From: Notospermus geniculatus
Lineage: Eukaryota; Nemertea; Pilidiophora; Heteronemertea; Lineidae
Reading direction: 5' to 3'
Length of the DNA: 64,000 bases
Assembly: GCA_002633025.1 (NCBI GenBank)
Contig: NMRB01000029.1
Span: 623,597 to 687,596 of the forward strand
How positions within the stretch are numbered: position 1 is the stretch's first letter; each line of letters begins with the position of its first letter. The notes under the pieces were generated by a model. It ran no database searches, was not told the DNA's origin, and saw only the letters and a list, made by a program, of their open reading frames with translations. Both the position numbers and the translations under genes were made by a program. Shown here in pieces: positions 11,419 to 21,468 of the stretch.

Positions 11419-12234
11419 TCACAGTCATGGCGAACGAATGGCTATACCTGTGTACCAAGATTGAGGCGTCTTGAGCAGCTGGGCAACAAACGCCTCAGGA
11501 CAACTTATCATGTGAGATGCTTTTCCGTTCGCTAATACTTTGTGGCAGAGTCCATTCAGGAAGCTCTCATCTTCAACACCTGTGCAGTGTAGCCTACTCT
11601 TCAAACTATATTGGCTGCGAGATCCTCTTTTACCGACTTCAGGTAAGATGAGAGAGATACTAAGTCGGTTGAAGACTCGACACTTGATGAGGTTAAAGCG
11701 ATTGAGAAATCAAAAAGGCTTTCAGCTGGACAGAGTGTGAGAACACAGCACATGCACATTGTTTACAGAACATATATGGTCAGGGAGAAGGGTCTATTGA
11801 CCGCGTCTTTTGTTATTTGGGGTGGACAAGTGCATATTTTATAATGCCTGTATTAACAGCCGATACAAAACGAATCAGGCATGTGAGTCCACCAGGCATT
11901 GAATTGGACCGTAGTGACTCCTGTTGGTCAGCTCCTATTGGCCGACGTGTGGTGACGTGTACACCGCCCTTTCCTCAGACCAATAGTATAGGCCTGATAT
12001 AAGCGGGGTGTGGAAAGAGAATTGCTCGCCAGAGATCGACCTTCGTGATAAACATCATGTACCGCTGGTGACGTGATACCACTCTAAGCATCACCAGCTG
12101 CAGACTGGTTGAAATCGACACTAGGAACGACAGCTGTGCCAATGGGTGTAGCTTGAATCCTATGAAGAGACATGACATCACTTCGAACTGTCATGACTGT
12201 ATGTGTGCTGCTTGCTTTAGGACCGCATATCAGC
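11419..12234. other. Non-coding stretch
   Basis: No feature supported. Open frames here are at most about 70 codons and unrecognised. Confidence 0.45.
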
Positions 12235-12243
12235 GAGATCGTC

Positions 12244-12337
12244 TCATCACTGAGATACAAATGTATCCACCAAATTAGTTGTTATTAACAACTACATGTA
12301 TTAAATACCGGTGAATACATTTGTAACTCAGTGAGAT
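12244..12337. repeat. Inverted repeat, ~27-bp arms
   Basis: The left arm (CACTGAGATACAAATGTATC, then CACC) at 12244-12271 is mirrored by GGTG, AATACATTTGTAACTCAGTG at 12310-12337, with an ACATGTA-containing loop. It directly abuts the next fold-back. Confidence 0.8.
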
Positions 12338-12440
12338 ACTATAGGAGACGGTCGACCCAGCCAATGCCAGACATTTCTGACTTACATGTAACTGTTTAAG
12401 TCAGAAATGTCTGGCATGGGTCCACCTTCTCCTATAGTGT
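12338..12440. repeat. Long hairpin with a 21-bp perfect inner arm
   Basis: The inner arms are perfect: ATGCCAGACATTTCTGACTT(A) at 12364-12384 and its reverse complement at 12397-12417. The outer part (ACTATAGGAGACGGTCGACC facing GGTCCACCTTCTCCTATAGT) pairs with two mismatches. Total about 103 bp; a stable cruciform or MITE. Confidence 0.85.
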
Positions 12441-12463
12441 TGGTGATGGTCGGCATTGCTGTA

Positions 12464-12910
12464 CACACAGCTGGCTCATTCGGAACTTCCGAAGGCAACT
12501 GCTCGGCAATTTCCGTGACGGCTCGCATTTCCCCTCGGACACAATTCCAAGGCGGCCATCTTGAATGCGCAGTGATTGCCTTGAGTTTCTGTGGCTTTGG
12601 ATGCGGTCGCCTCATCACACCCTGCGCATGAACGAAATAGGTCACACAAAAACGTTGCGTTATTGATCAATAATTGGCAGATTGGGTGAGATATCGGTAA
12701 GTTTATATATAATATGCCTCAACTTATCCAGGAAATAAGCTTGGATATCTTAGCAGGCCAAAATTCGGCGAAAATAGTCCCACGGTCGGTCACGTGGGTT
12801 TGTTGATAACAACATGGCTGCCTTGGACTTGTGTCCGAGGTGAAATGCGCCGCCGAGTGGATAGATAAGCAGTTCGCCTCGGGTCGTTCCGAATGACAGC
12901 TGGCTGTGAT
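12464..12910. repeat. Diverged inverted duplication containing ATGGCYGCCTTGGA
   Basis: The minus strand of 12464-12562 and the plus strand of 12811-12910 align over about 100 bp: ATGGCCGCCTTGGAATTGTG against ATGGCTGCCTTGGACTTGTG, then CCGAGGGGAAATGCG against CCGAGGTGAAATGCG, and GTTCCGAATGAGCCAGCTG against GTTCCGAATGACAGCTGGCTG. Each copy can start a short frame (MAALELCPR and MAALDLCPR) that soon stops. The minus copy carries a YY1-like CAAGATGGCCGC over the ATG. Either a promoter/first-exon duplicate or a dispersed repeat; I cannot tell which. Confidence 0.6.
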
Positions 12911-14474
12911 ATCTTCGAATTGAAGTCCTGACGCTTTTGATATGGTGTTGGAGGAACTAGATCCCAGTGGCAAAGCCAGATCTTTGTGACCTTACAACCG
13001 CGAATTTATTGTTTGTATGCTGCCAGCCCCGGGCTGCCAGCAGTATGAATTATGTACATGTATCATGCACCCAGGAACACCGAGGCAGTGCAGAGTGTTC
13101 ACCATGGTGACTGTCACCTCGAACCCTCTAGCAATCTCAAACAATAACCTCCTAATAATACCTATTTCCTCGGTAAGGGAATTCCTATTATATTCCAAAT
13201 AGGGCACCAACCAATCAAATTTCTTTCCGGACCTTTTCCACTACATGCATTGACTTCTAACAGTCGTGGACTTGGCCAGCAGAATATCCGGCCAATCAGA
13301 GAGTATAACATGTTCCCTTCTCACTGCATAATACTTGGAGGCGGTCTTGAACCAAGTTTAAAATGAACCGGTTTTACATCTAAGAGGTTAGTATATTGTG
13401 CACAGTGTTGATGCAGGTTTTTTCCACGTGTGTGCCACGTACTGTCACGTCTTTTATTTTACTGTATGCTATCATCAACATTATTCTTCGGTGGCCGAAT
13501 GAAGCTACCCGTCTATGCCCAAGTCACAGCCCAATTCCAGCTCAAGAAATCCGAGTAAAAGCAGGGTTGGGTCTAATGGAACCCTTGGTACCAGCGGTAG
13601 TTTCTTCTGCCAGTGTGCCAAGATTCACACAAGGCCTCCGTGGTACAATGTACTATCATTGGCGATAATACGTAAGAGTTGGTGCTCGCTGATTTCTCGG
13701 CTTCACCGATTATCGGTGAAGCCATTATCGGTGAAACCAATATCATATTGGTTTCTTTTCGGCGTACGCCTTGACCAGCGACACAAACAACAGTCCATCG
13801 AGAAAACCGCCTGAAATCAGCTGGTTTCCTGTCTTCGCCGTGCTAAAGTGGGAGAGATAGAAGATCCTACAAGTTGTGCACGGATCCCCACTCGAAAGAA
13901 GTCTGGCGTTTATGGACATGTTGGCAAAGATCACCTTCCAGTCGCAATAAATCGCTTCCAATGATACATGTATTTACTATATTCAATACGTATTGTCTGT
14001 GAAACATTTGTAAATACGCATTAGCACAATAACATATCATCGTCAGATATCCGAAACCCATTCACCTTTCTTGCAACTCTAATCCAATGAGTACATCTGA
14101 TATCTTCTCGTCAGCCATTGATGAATGCGATCAGCGTATCAATGGGACACCTTGAATGAGATGTAAACGTGGTGACATATTGGAAAATATGAAGAGACCA
14201 TCGTGTCATTGATTTCGTCTACGTTTACAAGAGGGATAGGTGTTATTGTGGGATGAGGTGCGTAGTGATGCAGTGAGAGTGGATGAATGGAGAGATTTTG
14301 AGGGTTGCTCGAGTGGCAAATAGGTTCAATAAACCGCTGATATATGGCTTATTCCGTCAATCCGTTGTTGGGAACACTGGCAGATGGAAAGCAGCTACTG
14401 ATGTTACTTGCAAGTTACCTTGGTATAAAGTGTCTCTGAAAAAAGAACGTCTACCAAAATTATTAAGCCTATCT
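12911..14474. other. Unrecognised stretch
   Basis: Two overlapping plus-strand frames (13396-13665 and 13515-13811) are open. The second has a Ser/Asn-rich start and a possible splice donor GTAAGAG at about 13671, but I recognise no family. A perfect 12-bp-arm palindrome lies at 13699-13723. Confidence 0.35.
13699..13723. repeat. Perfect palindrome with a third partial arm
   Basis: GGCTTCACCGAT, one T, then ATCGGTGAAGCC: 12-bp perfect arms with a 1-nt centre. The right arm is repeated just downstream as ATTATCGGTGAAACC. Confidence 0.9.
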
Positions 14475-14608
14475 AAAGGCCCGTTTCCACTTGAGCGTTT
14501 TACGCCGCGTTTTGACGCTTTCCCATTGTTTGAAAGCAGAGCGGCGGAAAATAACAAAAGATTTGACGCATCACGCGGCGTAAAACGCTCTAGTGGAAAC
14601 AGGCCTTT
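14475..14608. mobile_element. 134-bp MITE with AAAGGCCCGTTTCCACT ends
   Basis: AAAGGCCCGTTTCCACTTGA continuing to GCGTTTTACGCCGCG at the left is mirrored by CGCGGCGTAAAACGCTCTAG and TGGAAACAGGCCTTT at the right; arms are about 35 bp. It is non-coding. Confidence 0.85.
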
Positions 14609-15425
14609 ATTCGGCGATGGAACATGAACGTGTCAGTAGCCTACCTGTCCCCTTTGCCTTTAAACTGTAGCAAATCTTCTCTACGCTGTGTCCGAGCTAA
14701 AACCTATGTGTGCTACCTCATCTCTCCAAGGTAGATGTCCGAGTCATGCCTCACACACAAATCTTACAGGCATGAATTTGTATGTCTGTGCTGCCAGCTT
14801 TTTGCTAACCACCTCAAAAGGTATGAATAGGCCATTCGGAAAAACTCTGCCAGTGACACGTTTCTTTATCGTGTATCTACATGTATACCAACCTTTACGG
14901 AAATTACATTTGACGGACCGTGGAATCCTTTTGCAGCCGGCGCTTTTAATCTCGCGGCTGTTTAAAGACCACTGCCTTCCCCAATATACCTTGATTAATA
15001 TTGATCCCCGCAGTTTCCTACTCATCCCCTCGACACTAAGTGGTCCCATGTCAGTTTTAATGTGTCATGATCAAAGACATGCAACTCATTAATTTCAATA
15101 TTCTCCAACTGAATTGACAGTCAGCGGATTTGATGGCCCTCAAAGTGCTGGTGAAGTTTTAACTCAAGGATTCCGTGTTAATTTGAAAGTAGTGCTCTTC
15201 CTGGATTATGACCTTGTTGCTGATTATTCAAAGTCATCACTATTCTACTCTTAGTTCTTCTTCACTTGGCCAAATCACTCAATCGGCAATGCACGACTTT
15301 TTTCAGTGAAATGCCTAAATGACACTCGGAACTGGTACCTTTTAATCTGTGGTCTGGAACGTTATTTTTTCAACAAGATGATGCTCACAAGTCCTTTTCG
15401 TCTTTATCCAAAAAATGACAGGGTC
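14609..15425. other. Unrecognised stretch
   Basis: A 134-codon plus frame (14688-15089) and a 101-codon minus frame (15049-14747) overlap. Neither has a domain I know, and at most one could be real. Confidence 0.4.
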
Positions 15426-16423
15426 ATGCTACGTTCACACTATGTTCCCGGCAGCCACGGCAGCCCCGTTTGCCCGAAACGTAGTGCTCCGTGGGATTTG
15501 GGCTATTTTTTTCTCTGTATTCAAGTTTTGTTACGTCTTGCAAAGTTTCATCTCGGTCTATCACGGTATCCGTGACGGGCCGTGGGGGGGGGGGAAGCGG
15601 CTGCTGAGCCCCGGAGGCTCAAAGGCGCACTACGGTTCGGCCCGCGGTCTACCACGGATGCCAGTACGTTCCCTCCCGGCCCGTTACGTTCGGATGGGGT
15701 CCCTCACGTTCCTCACGTTCTGATCAAGGACTGACACGTTTTTCACGTTCTGCCAAGGCTTTCTATAGATGAAACGTGGACGCCGCGCAGCTTTGGAGCA
15801 AGTTTGTTCCCACGGTATAAAAAGAAGGCCTGCAATGTGTCGTCGATTCCTCAGACTCGAATGAAGCTCCCCTGCCGGGCCCGGCTTTTCTATACTCCCT
15901 CCCAGCCCGCGCGCGCCGTGTCACACCGTAGTAGAACGCAATGCGCCGGGCCCTTAACCGTCAAGCGCCGGGACGCGTCGTGATTGAACGCGACGAAACG
16001 GCTACCATCCACCCTAGCTTGCCGTGAGAACCGTGGCAAAACGGGACGAAACGCGCAGCAACCGGACAAAACGCGCACAAAACGGGAGAGAACGTGACAA
16101 AACTTGAAAGGACCGGGGGAATACACATACCTCCCGGCCCACTACGGACCGCCTCCAAGTTTTGTTGCGGCCTAATACGTACTGTAACGTTTTGTTGCGT
16201 TCACCCCGTTTAACTACGGCCTACTAGGTTTCTCATCCGCACCGTGACCGCCGTGGCAAATTTTTTGACAGTTTAAAAATCTGGCACGGCATCCACGGCA
16301 ATCACGACCTGTCACGTTTGCCCATCCCGTCCCCCCGCGTTGTCTCACGTCCATCCCGTTTTGTCCACGGTGGCCTGAAACGTGATTGCCGTGGCCGCCG
16401 GGAACATAGTGTGAACGTAGCAT
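15426..16423. mobile_element. ~1-kb GC-rich fold-back transposon, ATGCTACGTTCACAC ends
   Basis: ATGCTACGTTCACACTATGT then TCCCGGC at the left is mirrored by GCCGGGAACATAGTGTGAAC and GTAGCAT at the right, extending inward through CACGGCA facing TGCCGTGG. The interior is unusually GC-rich and packed with ACGTT, CACGTT, CCGTTTTG and GGCCCG words and their reverse complements. A run of eleven Gs lies at 15584-15594. The open frames inside (up to 102 codons) are low-complexity products of these words, so no transposase is present. No target duplication is evident. Confidence 0.85.
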
Positions 16424-16439
16424 AACCTTTTCAACAAAT

Positions 16440-16731
16440 ATGGTGGCCTACCAGTTCTCCCACATGACGTCGTGTCATTCAATGGGTGACTTCAAAGTTG
16501 GTGTTAAAAAGGTGTTTACAATGCATTAAACTGTAAACACCGTTGTCCCCATTTCACCCATTGTCCAAGCATGATATAACACTACTAATCGCATCCTCTC
16601 AGACAATAGTATATTACCTAAACCTTTGTTCTATTGGCCTGCTTCACCAGCTTCAGTGTGCCAGCGGCCATTGAATTATTGTATTAGAGACGTCATATGG
16701 TGTGAACTGTTAGACCGCCATTTTTGTTGGA
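16440..16731 (-). mobile_element. MITE family 'AACAAARATGGCGG', copy B, with nested insertion
   Basis: On the minus strand it begins CCAACAAAAATGGCGGTCTA and runs through AATGGCCGCTGGCACAC and TTGTCTGAGAGGATGCG to GGGAGAACTGGTAGGCCACC, matching copies A and C. Relative to those copies it carries an extra 78-bp palindromic segment at 16483-16560. Confidence 0.75.
16483..16560. mobile_element. 78-bp palindromic insertion nested in copy B
   Basis: It begins TGGGTGA and ends TCACCCA, with an internal pair GGTGTTTACA/TGTAAACACC. The flanking CAA and TTG extend the symmetry. The empty site is seen in copy C (31725-31745) as GCTTGGACAATGAATGG, which supports insertion after the host element. Confidence 0.7.
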
Positions 16732-17189
16732 AAGGCCACGCACCCATTATCGGTTTCGGGCCTGGCTACAATTGATTTACACATTCCGTAACAGCCTGAA
16801 TGGCCATCATAGTGCCGGATTATTTCCCGTAGATATACCATTCAGGGGCATTACGGCTACCAATGAAATTTCTACCTCATAAATACAATTTTGCTTTAAA
16901 ATGAAGTGGTAAAACGCCAATTTATATCCACACAGCGCGGTTCATGGGTGCCGTGGGAGCATTTCGGTCACCAATTTAGATACTGTTGTGAGAAAAAGTC
17001 AAATGTGGCAGAGGGTAAATTATCACCTTGGGTTTCATCTAAAAGGTAACTTGGGACGCATCGAGAGTGCGAGAAGGTGATGGAAATGAAATCTAGCACG
17101 ACGTTTACAAAACGTTGTGATGTTAACTGAGACAGGTGTTGCTATTTTTTTTTGCCAAGAATAGTTTATAAAACAGGACTGACTGTGTA
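16732..17189. other. Non-coding stretch
   Basis: No feature recognised. Confidence 0.5.
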
Positions 17190-17436
17190 AAGCTAGGAAT
17201 CCACCATTGATGTTCGAGCTGATTTTGCGTTGCTACTTGCTTTGCAACTGGGTTGCGTTGCAACTGGGCACTCAATCGCCGTAGTGGACTCGCTAGACGT
17301 GATTTCCACCAATGGCGAAGATGTCGGCAATCGGTCGGCGACCGGTATCAGTTCCTTGCGGTCGTATTCAATCGCAGTTATGTAACAGGTTGCAAAGAAG
17401 TCGCAAAGCAGAACATCAGCAATGGATTCCTAGCTT
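17190..17436. mobile_element. MITE family 'AGCTAGGAATCC', copy 2
   Basis: AAGCTAGGAATCC at the left and GGATTCCTAGCTT at the right are perfect inverted termini. Inside, TTTGCAACTGGGTTGCG faces GGTTGCAAAG, and the centre matches copy 1 (GTGGACTCGCTAGACGTGAT). Flanking TA dinucleotides may be the target duplication. Confidence 0.85.
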
Positions 17437-19060
17437 AGCCCAAGTGACGCTCAGATTCTTTGGAAGACCATCATAACATTCCAAACATACGGGAATCGGA
17501 GCGATCTATAAGGGCCACTTCACACCACGACAACATAGCATTCCAATGGAAGGGGCAAAATACCATCTTCAACTCCTCATTTTATGCGTGTGCCTAAAAG
17601 CTAGCACTCCTCCTGCAGAGATGTTCAGTGCCGGCAGATCTTGCGGTAGGCCTACTCGTGTCAAATCCTACAACAGACATTAGTGCACATGGTACAGACT
17701 ACACAGACATGCAGCCGGCAAATGCTTAACTTACAACATGTCGATGTAGGCTAAGTGTCATTATCTTGACGTTCCTAAGTGGAGGATGAATCGGGGAGAG
17801 CTGGTGGCGCCGTGTTTGGGTGTCAGATTGGAGACTGAGACGTCAGCAACGATTTTGGCTTTCTACCGTGACGCCTGGATCGAAGATGACAACAAGTCTG
17901 CGTTTAGGTCTCGAACAAAATTCATATGTGCCACCAACCAGTAACACACCTCAAAATGATGTGGACTGTTACTTTCAAAATCGACTGAATATAACTCCGA
18001 ATACTTTTTATAGTCCTTCTACCAACACTGTCGATTAGCAAGATCCGCGGAACCTTCCACCTCTTCACTTTCACCACTTATACAACTACTTCTTCATTCT
18101 TCGTGTTTGCTGACTTCATTCCATCCATCATGCGCTAATATAGACGTGACACACGTACGGTACTCTCTTCTTTCTCCTTAGCAGGAATAAGTAGTCTCCC
18201 ATCTCGTCTCATTTAACGTTGTATTTACATAGTTAACCCATCCTCCCCTGGCAATTTAGAGTATCACATCCTTCAGGCTCTGCCTCAAGTGAGAGTTTTC
18301 CTCTTGCGTGTGGAGTCTAAATGGAAAATTTACCATTGTGGATTTCTTTCCAAACAGTGCTGAGAGCATGACAAAAATGACTGCCCAGTGTTTCCGGTTG
18401 TCCGAGCAGGAGCACTTTGTGAACGGTGAATACTACTCAACGCGGAATAGATCTTGTGGTGGACAAACCAGTCCATGCACTGCAGTGGACAATACACGCG
18501 TTTCTTATGTGCAGGTCCAGTTTATACTTGCACAAAATGCATACATACATGTCCTACATGCATTGAAGTACTGTACACGTACATGACTGTACACGCCATG
18601 ACATCTACTACCCATCGCACAACAATCTCTCCTTTGTCGTTCTTATGCAGGTCACAGGAATACCGCCGAAGTTTTTCTACCAATTGTTCTAGTATATTCA
18701 TAATATATTAAAACAATTTATCTGGTAATTTCCGAAACAAGCGCTAACTTCATGACACATTTACTGCAAATTGCTTTTTTGAGCGAGGCCATTTCTGTCG
18801 CTACGATGTTGTTTATGTGTAGTTCGCTGTCTTCCAATTCTCCCAGAGTTTCGATAACAACAACAGTGATGGCATTTTCCAACCAATATCAGACTCTACT
18901 GGTTGAACCCCAATGGGCTTAAGTGTAGTCCGTATATCAGCAGTTTGGCTCCATACATTACATGTACCAACGATCTGGTAAATCATCAAGCTTTTGGACC
19001 TTTATAGAATACATTTAGAACCTAGGCCGCTGAGGCCGCGTTTTTCTTGTGTTTGATATA
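17437..19060. other. Non-coding stretch
   Basis: Open frames (for example 18308-18583, +, 92 codons) are unrecognised. ACATGT words occur around 18548 and 18580. Confidence 0.45.
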
Positions 19061-19221
19061 CAGGGCCGTATTTAAAGGGGGCGAGGGGGCAGTTGCCCCC
19101 CTAGAGCAAACCAAAAAACGTGATTTTCATGCGGATTTTGGGCGAAAAACGGCAAAAAGAGGTCTTCTGCCCCCCTAGAAAGGCTTCTGCCCCCTGGACC
19201 AAAAAGTTAAATACGGCCCTG
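19061..19221. mobile_element. 161-bp MITE with CAGGGCCGTATTTAA ends
   Basis: CAGGGCCGTATTTAA at the left is mirrored by TTAAATACGGCCCTG at the right. The interior contains G-runs and C-runs (GGGGGCAGTTGCCCCC and repeated CTTCTGCCCCC). TGATATA appears at both borders (19054-19060 and 19219-19225, overlapping the terminal TG), a possible target duplication. CAGGG-type ends occur in hAT-like elements, but the duplication is not 8 bp, so the superfamily is left open. Confidence 0.85.
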
Positions 19222-19977
19222 ATATAAGCCCTTTAGACACCAGTTTGAGACCTCTGAGATGTGCTTCAAGCCCACCGATCCATCTGTCAAAAGTTGGATC
19301 AAATTTTCTGAAAGTGCTAAATAAGAGCTTACTAGGAGATTATTGTTGGAAAGCCTGGTCCCCATTTGGCATACTGAGAAAACTTGATCACAACTTGGAC
19401 AGCGTCGATCGGTTTATAGATGGAGCCTTTACAGTCCCCGCTTAGGCTTATGTTTCCACTTCTTGCCGACTTATTTAGGTTTTCAGCATGTATCGCAAAA
19501 TTCAGGGCAATGAACGCCGGTAGTCATCTAATACCAACCAATAACTGTTCCCGCTATGGGAAATCCTTCTGATGGAGTTCACATTGACGTACGCGCTTTC
19601 GGCTGAAAGGAATTGGCTCATCGCTGAATGGCGTGACTTTGTCAACTGTCTGGAGACGAAAGAGGAAGAGTGGGCGATTAGCGTACCCTGTCGTTAGCAT
19701 AATGCAATGTCACACAAGTAGATTTTTCATCTTCTTTCTGCTAAAAAAATGAACAACCAACTATTTCTGATGGCAGAACCGGATATCGACGTCTAGAACA
19801 AGGAAGATCAGAATTCAGACGGAAGAAAGAACGTTTCCAGGATACCGGACTCGACAAGCACAAATGTACAATGGAAGTGGGAGGCAAGGGCGACTGGTTC
19901 GTCATGTCTTCAAGCGGGCTGTCAGAGTGTGTGGCGGAAAGTTCTAGCGTCTGTCAACTCTGAATTCCTGATCAGAC
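19222..19977. other. Non-coding stretch
   Basis: No supported feature; the frame at 19245-19442 (+) is unrecognised. Confidence 0.45.
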
Positions 19978-20132
19978 CCGGTGAAACGTTTTTCAGTGTG
20001 GCCCGTGAGCCAGTGTGACGGAACAAGCCCCGACTTGACAATGAGCGACACAGAAAGAAATAGAGTCGCAGTGTGTTCGAAACAATGGGAGTCACACAGA
20101 AAAATTGCCACACTGAAAAACGTTACACCTGG
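19978..20132. repeat. Fold-back with GTGAAACGTTTTTCAGTGTG arms
   Basis: CCGGTGAAACGTTTTTCAGT then GTGGC at 19978-20002 pairs with GCCAC, ACTGAAAAACGTTACACC and TGG at 20108-20132. Likely a MITE. It is followed after 6 bp by another fold-back. Confidence 0.8.
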
Positions 20133-20138
20133 AATCCT

Positions 20139-20264
20139 CCTGGGCCCATATTCATAAAACCTTGCTAGGCTTAGTTGCTTGCTATTCAAAAGAGTCCAGT
20201 TTGTACAGACCAATGTACACAACTAGCAACCAACTAAGCTAGCGAGGATGAATATGGACCCTGG
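20139..20264. mobile_element. 126-bp MITE with GGGCCCATATTCAT ends
   Basis: CCTGGGCCCATATTCAT at the left is mirrored by ATGAATATGGACCCTGG at the right. Inside, TTGCTAGGCTTAGTTG pairs with CAACTAAGCTAGCGAGG. A member of the group with GGGCCGTAT-like outer ends. Confidence 0.85.
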
Positions 20265-21387
20265 TGATCAGAGAGGTTAACTCTATTTGACAAGTTTCCT
20301 CCAGGGGCTACGGTTTACTCCCACCTACAAACCACCCAATATTTTCTCGTTAGAGCTCATGGCTCTCGCCTCAATGTTTCAAAAATGACTGCAATACGTG
20401 CTGCGGTGGTCCTTGCCATTTCTTGTGGTTGATGTTGGCAGTCACAAAAAGTATTAGGCACACCTTCAAAAGAATAGTTTCTCTACTGGTGAATTTCCAG
20501 CTGCATACAGCCAAACAGCCGACAAGGCTATAGGGTCATAATGTCATCGTTACTCATGATAAATTTCCACCATCTTGTTGAAACTTCCATATCTACTTTC
20601 TTCAGACGGGTGCGACCTCCATCAAAATTACTTATTGCTGATGTGGAGTGAATTTTGAGTACTTGTTTAAGAGGCACGCTTGGAAAAATTCGGGCTTCCA
20701 TACTAGTGCCTCCATCTTATAAGATAGTGAAGATGAGCAGTGAATTTTAAGTACTGGTGTGTAGGAGAAAGGCCAGGAGGAATTCGGGTTGCCAAACAAG
20801 GAAAAATTGGCTAAAACCTGCTTTTGTTCCTGTCTACGTCAATACCTGAAACAGATGAAAGGCCGGGAGGTTTGCCGATGGTTGTTGGCAACAAGTGCTG
20901 GGTTCACCTTTTACCAGTCGACGGCTTTGTTTGGGATGAGTCCGAATGCTGCGAATGCACTCCTAACCCAACGGTTGTAGGTCTATGATTTTTATTTCAG
21001 TATGCCTACACAGTCATCGTTGGATATCATCTCCAGACGCAATTCCTATAACATTATGGCACGAGCCCTCAATTAGTCCTTCGCATCTAAGCGTTTCCAT
21101 AGATACATGTAGATGGGTAGTGCATGGTTAAAGCTTCTCATTGTCGTGAAAATCTTTGATATGCGTATCCTTTATCTGTGACTGTGGCTTCATGACAGTT
21201 GGCCTGTGACACTGACATCAATTTGAAGGCACACACTGAGAATAAAAATAGCCAACGTAATTGTTTTGTAGACAAAGGTATGATGTCCTTCAAGTTCTAT
21301 TCTTGAGAAAATACACAATGTAGATCTAAATATACTTTAGATCTGCATTTGGGATTCAGCTCAGTCTTCTCTGAGTTTCTTACTGAA
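20265..21387. other. Non-coding stretch
   Basis: No gene supported. A small palindrome, AGATCTAAA facing TTTAGATCT, lies at about 21323-21345. Confidence 0.45.
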
Positions 21388-21468
21388 AAGTGCCTGAGGA
21401 AGACCCCGGTTGGGGTCGAAAATTTGCGAAATTTTGGAAGTTGACTTCCTATATGTTATCATCTTGTG
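21388..21468. repeat. Single-arm copy of the 1572-1726 palindrome family
   Basis: GTGCCTGAGGAAGACCCCGG, TTGGGGTCGAAAATTTGC and a following ATATGTTA-type end match the right arm of the element at 1572-1726, with a diverged distal third. Only one arm is present. It carries the intact CTGAGGA, GACCCC/GGGGTC stem and GAAA. Confidence 0.75.

Noticed and set aside
12840-12930. tRNA-like GCCGAGTGGATAGATAAGC with a TTCGAAT word downstream
   Set aside because: The segment aligns with the inverted duplicate at 12464-12562, and the B box and arms are poor.
13515-13680. Possible first exon with a Ser/Asn-rich N-terminus and a GTAAGAG donor
   Set aside because: The start codon context is weak, another phase is also open, and no family is recognised.
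15415-15723. 102-codon frame in the GC-rich element, considered as a transposase remnant
   Set aside because: Its translation reflects the repeated ACGTT/CCCG words and has no catalytic motif.
11225-17438. Two frames sharing the string SGLARRDFHQW, suggesting a protein family
   Set aside because: Both lie inside the two copies of one MITE; similarity is inherited from the DNA repeat.
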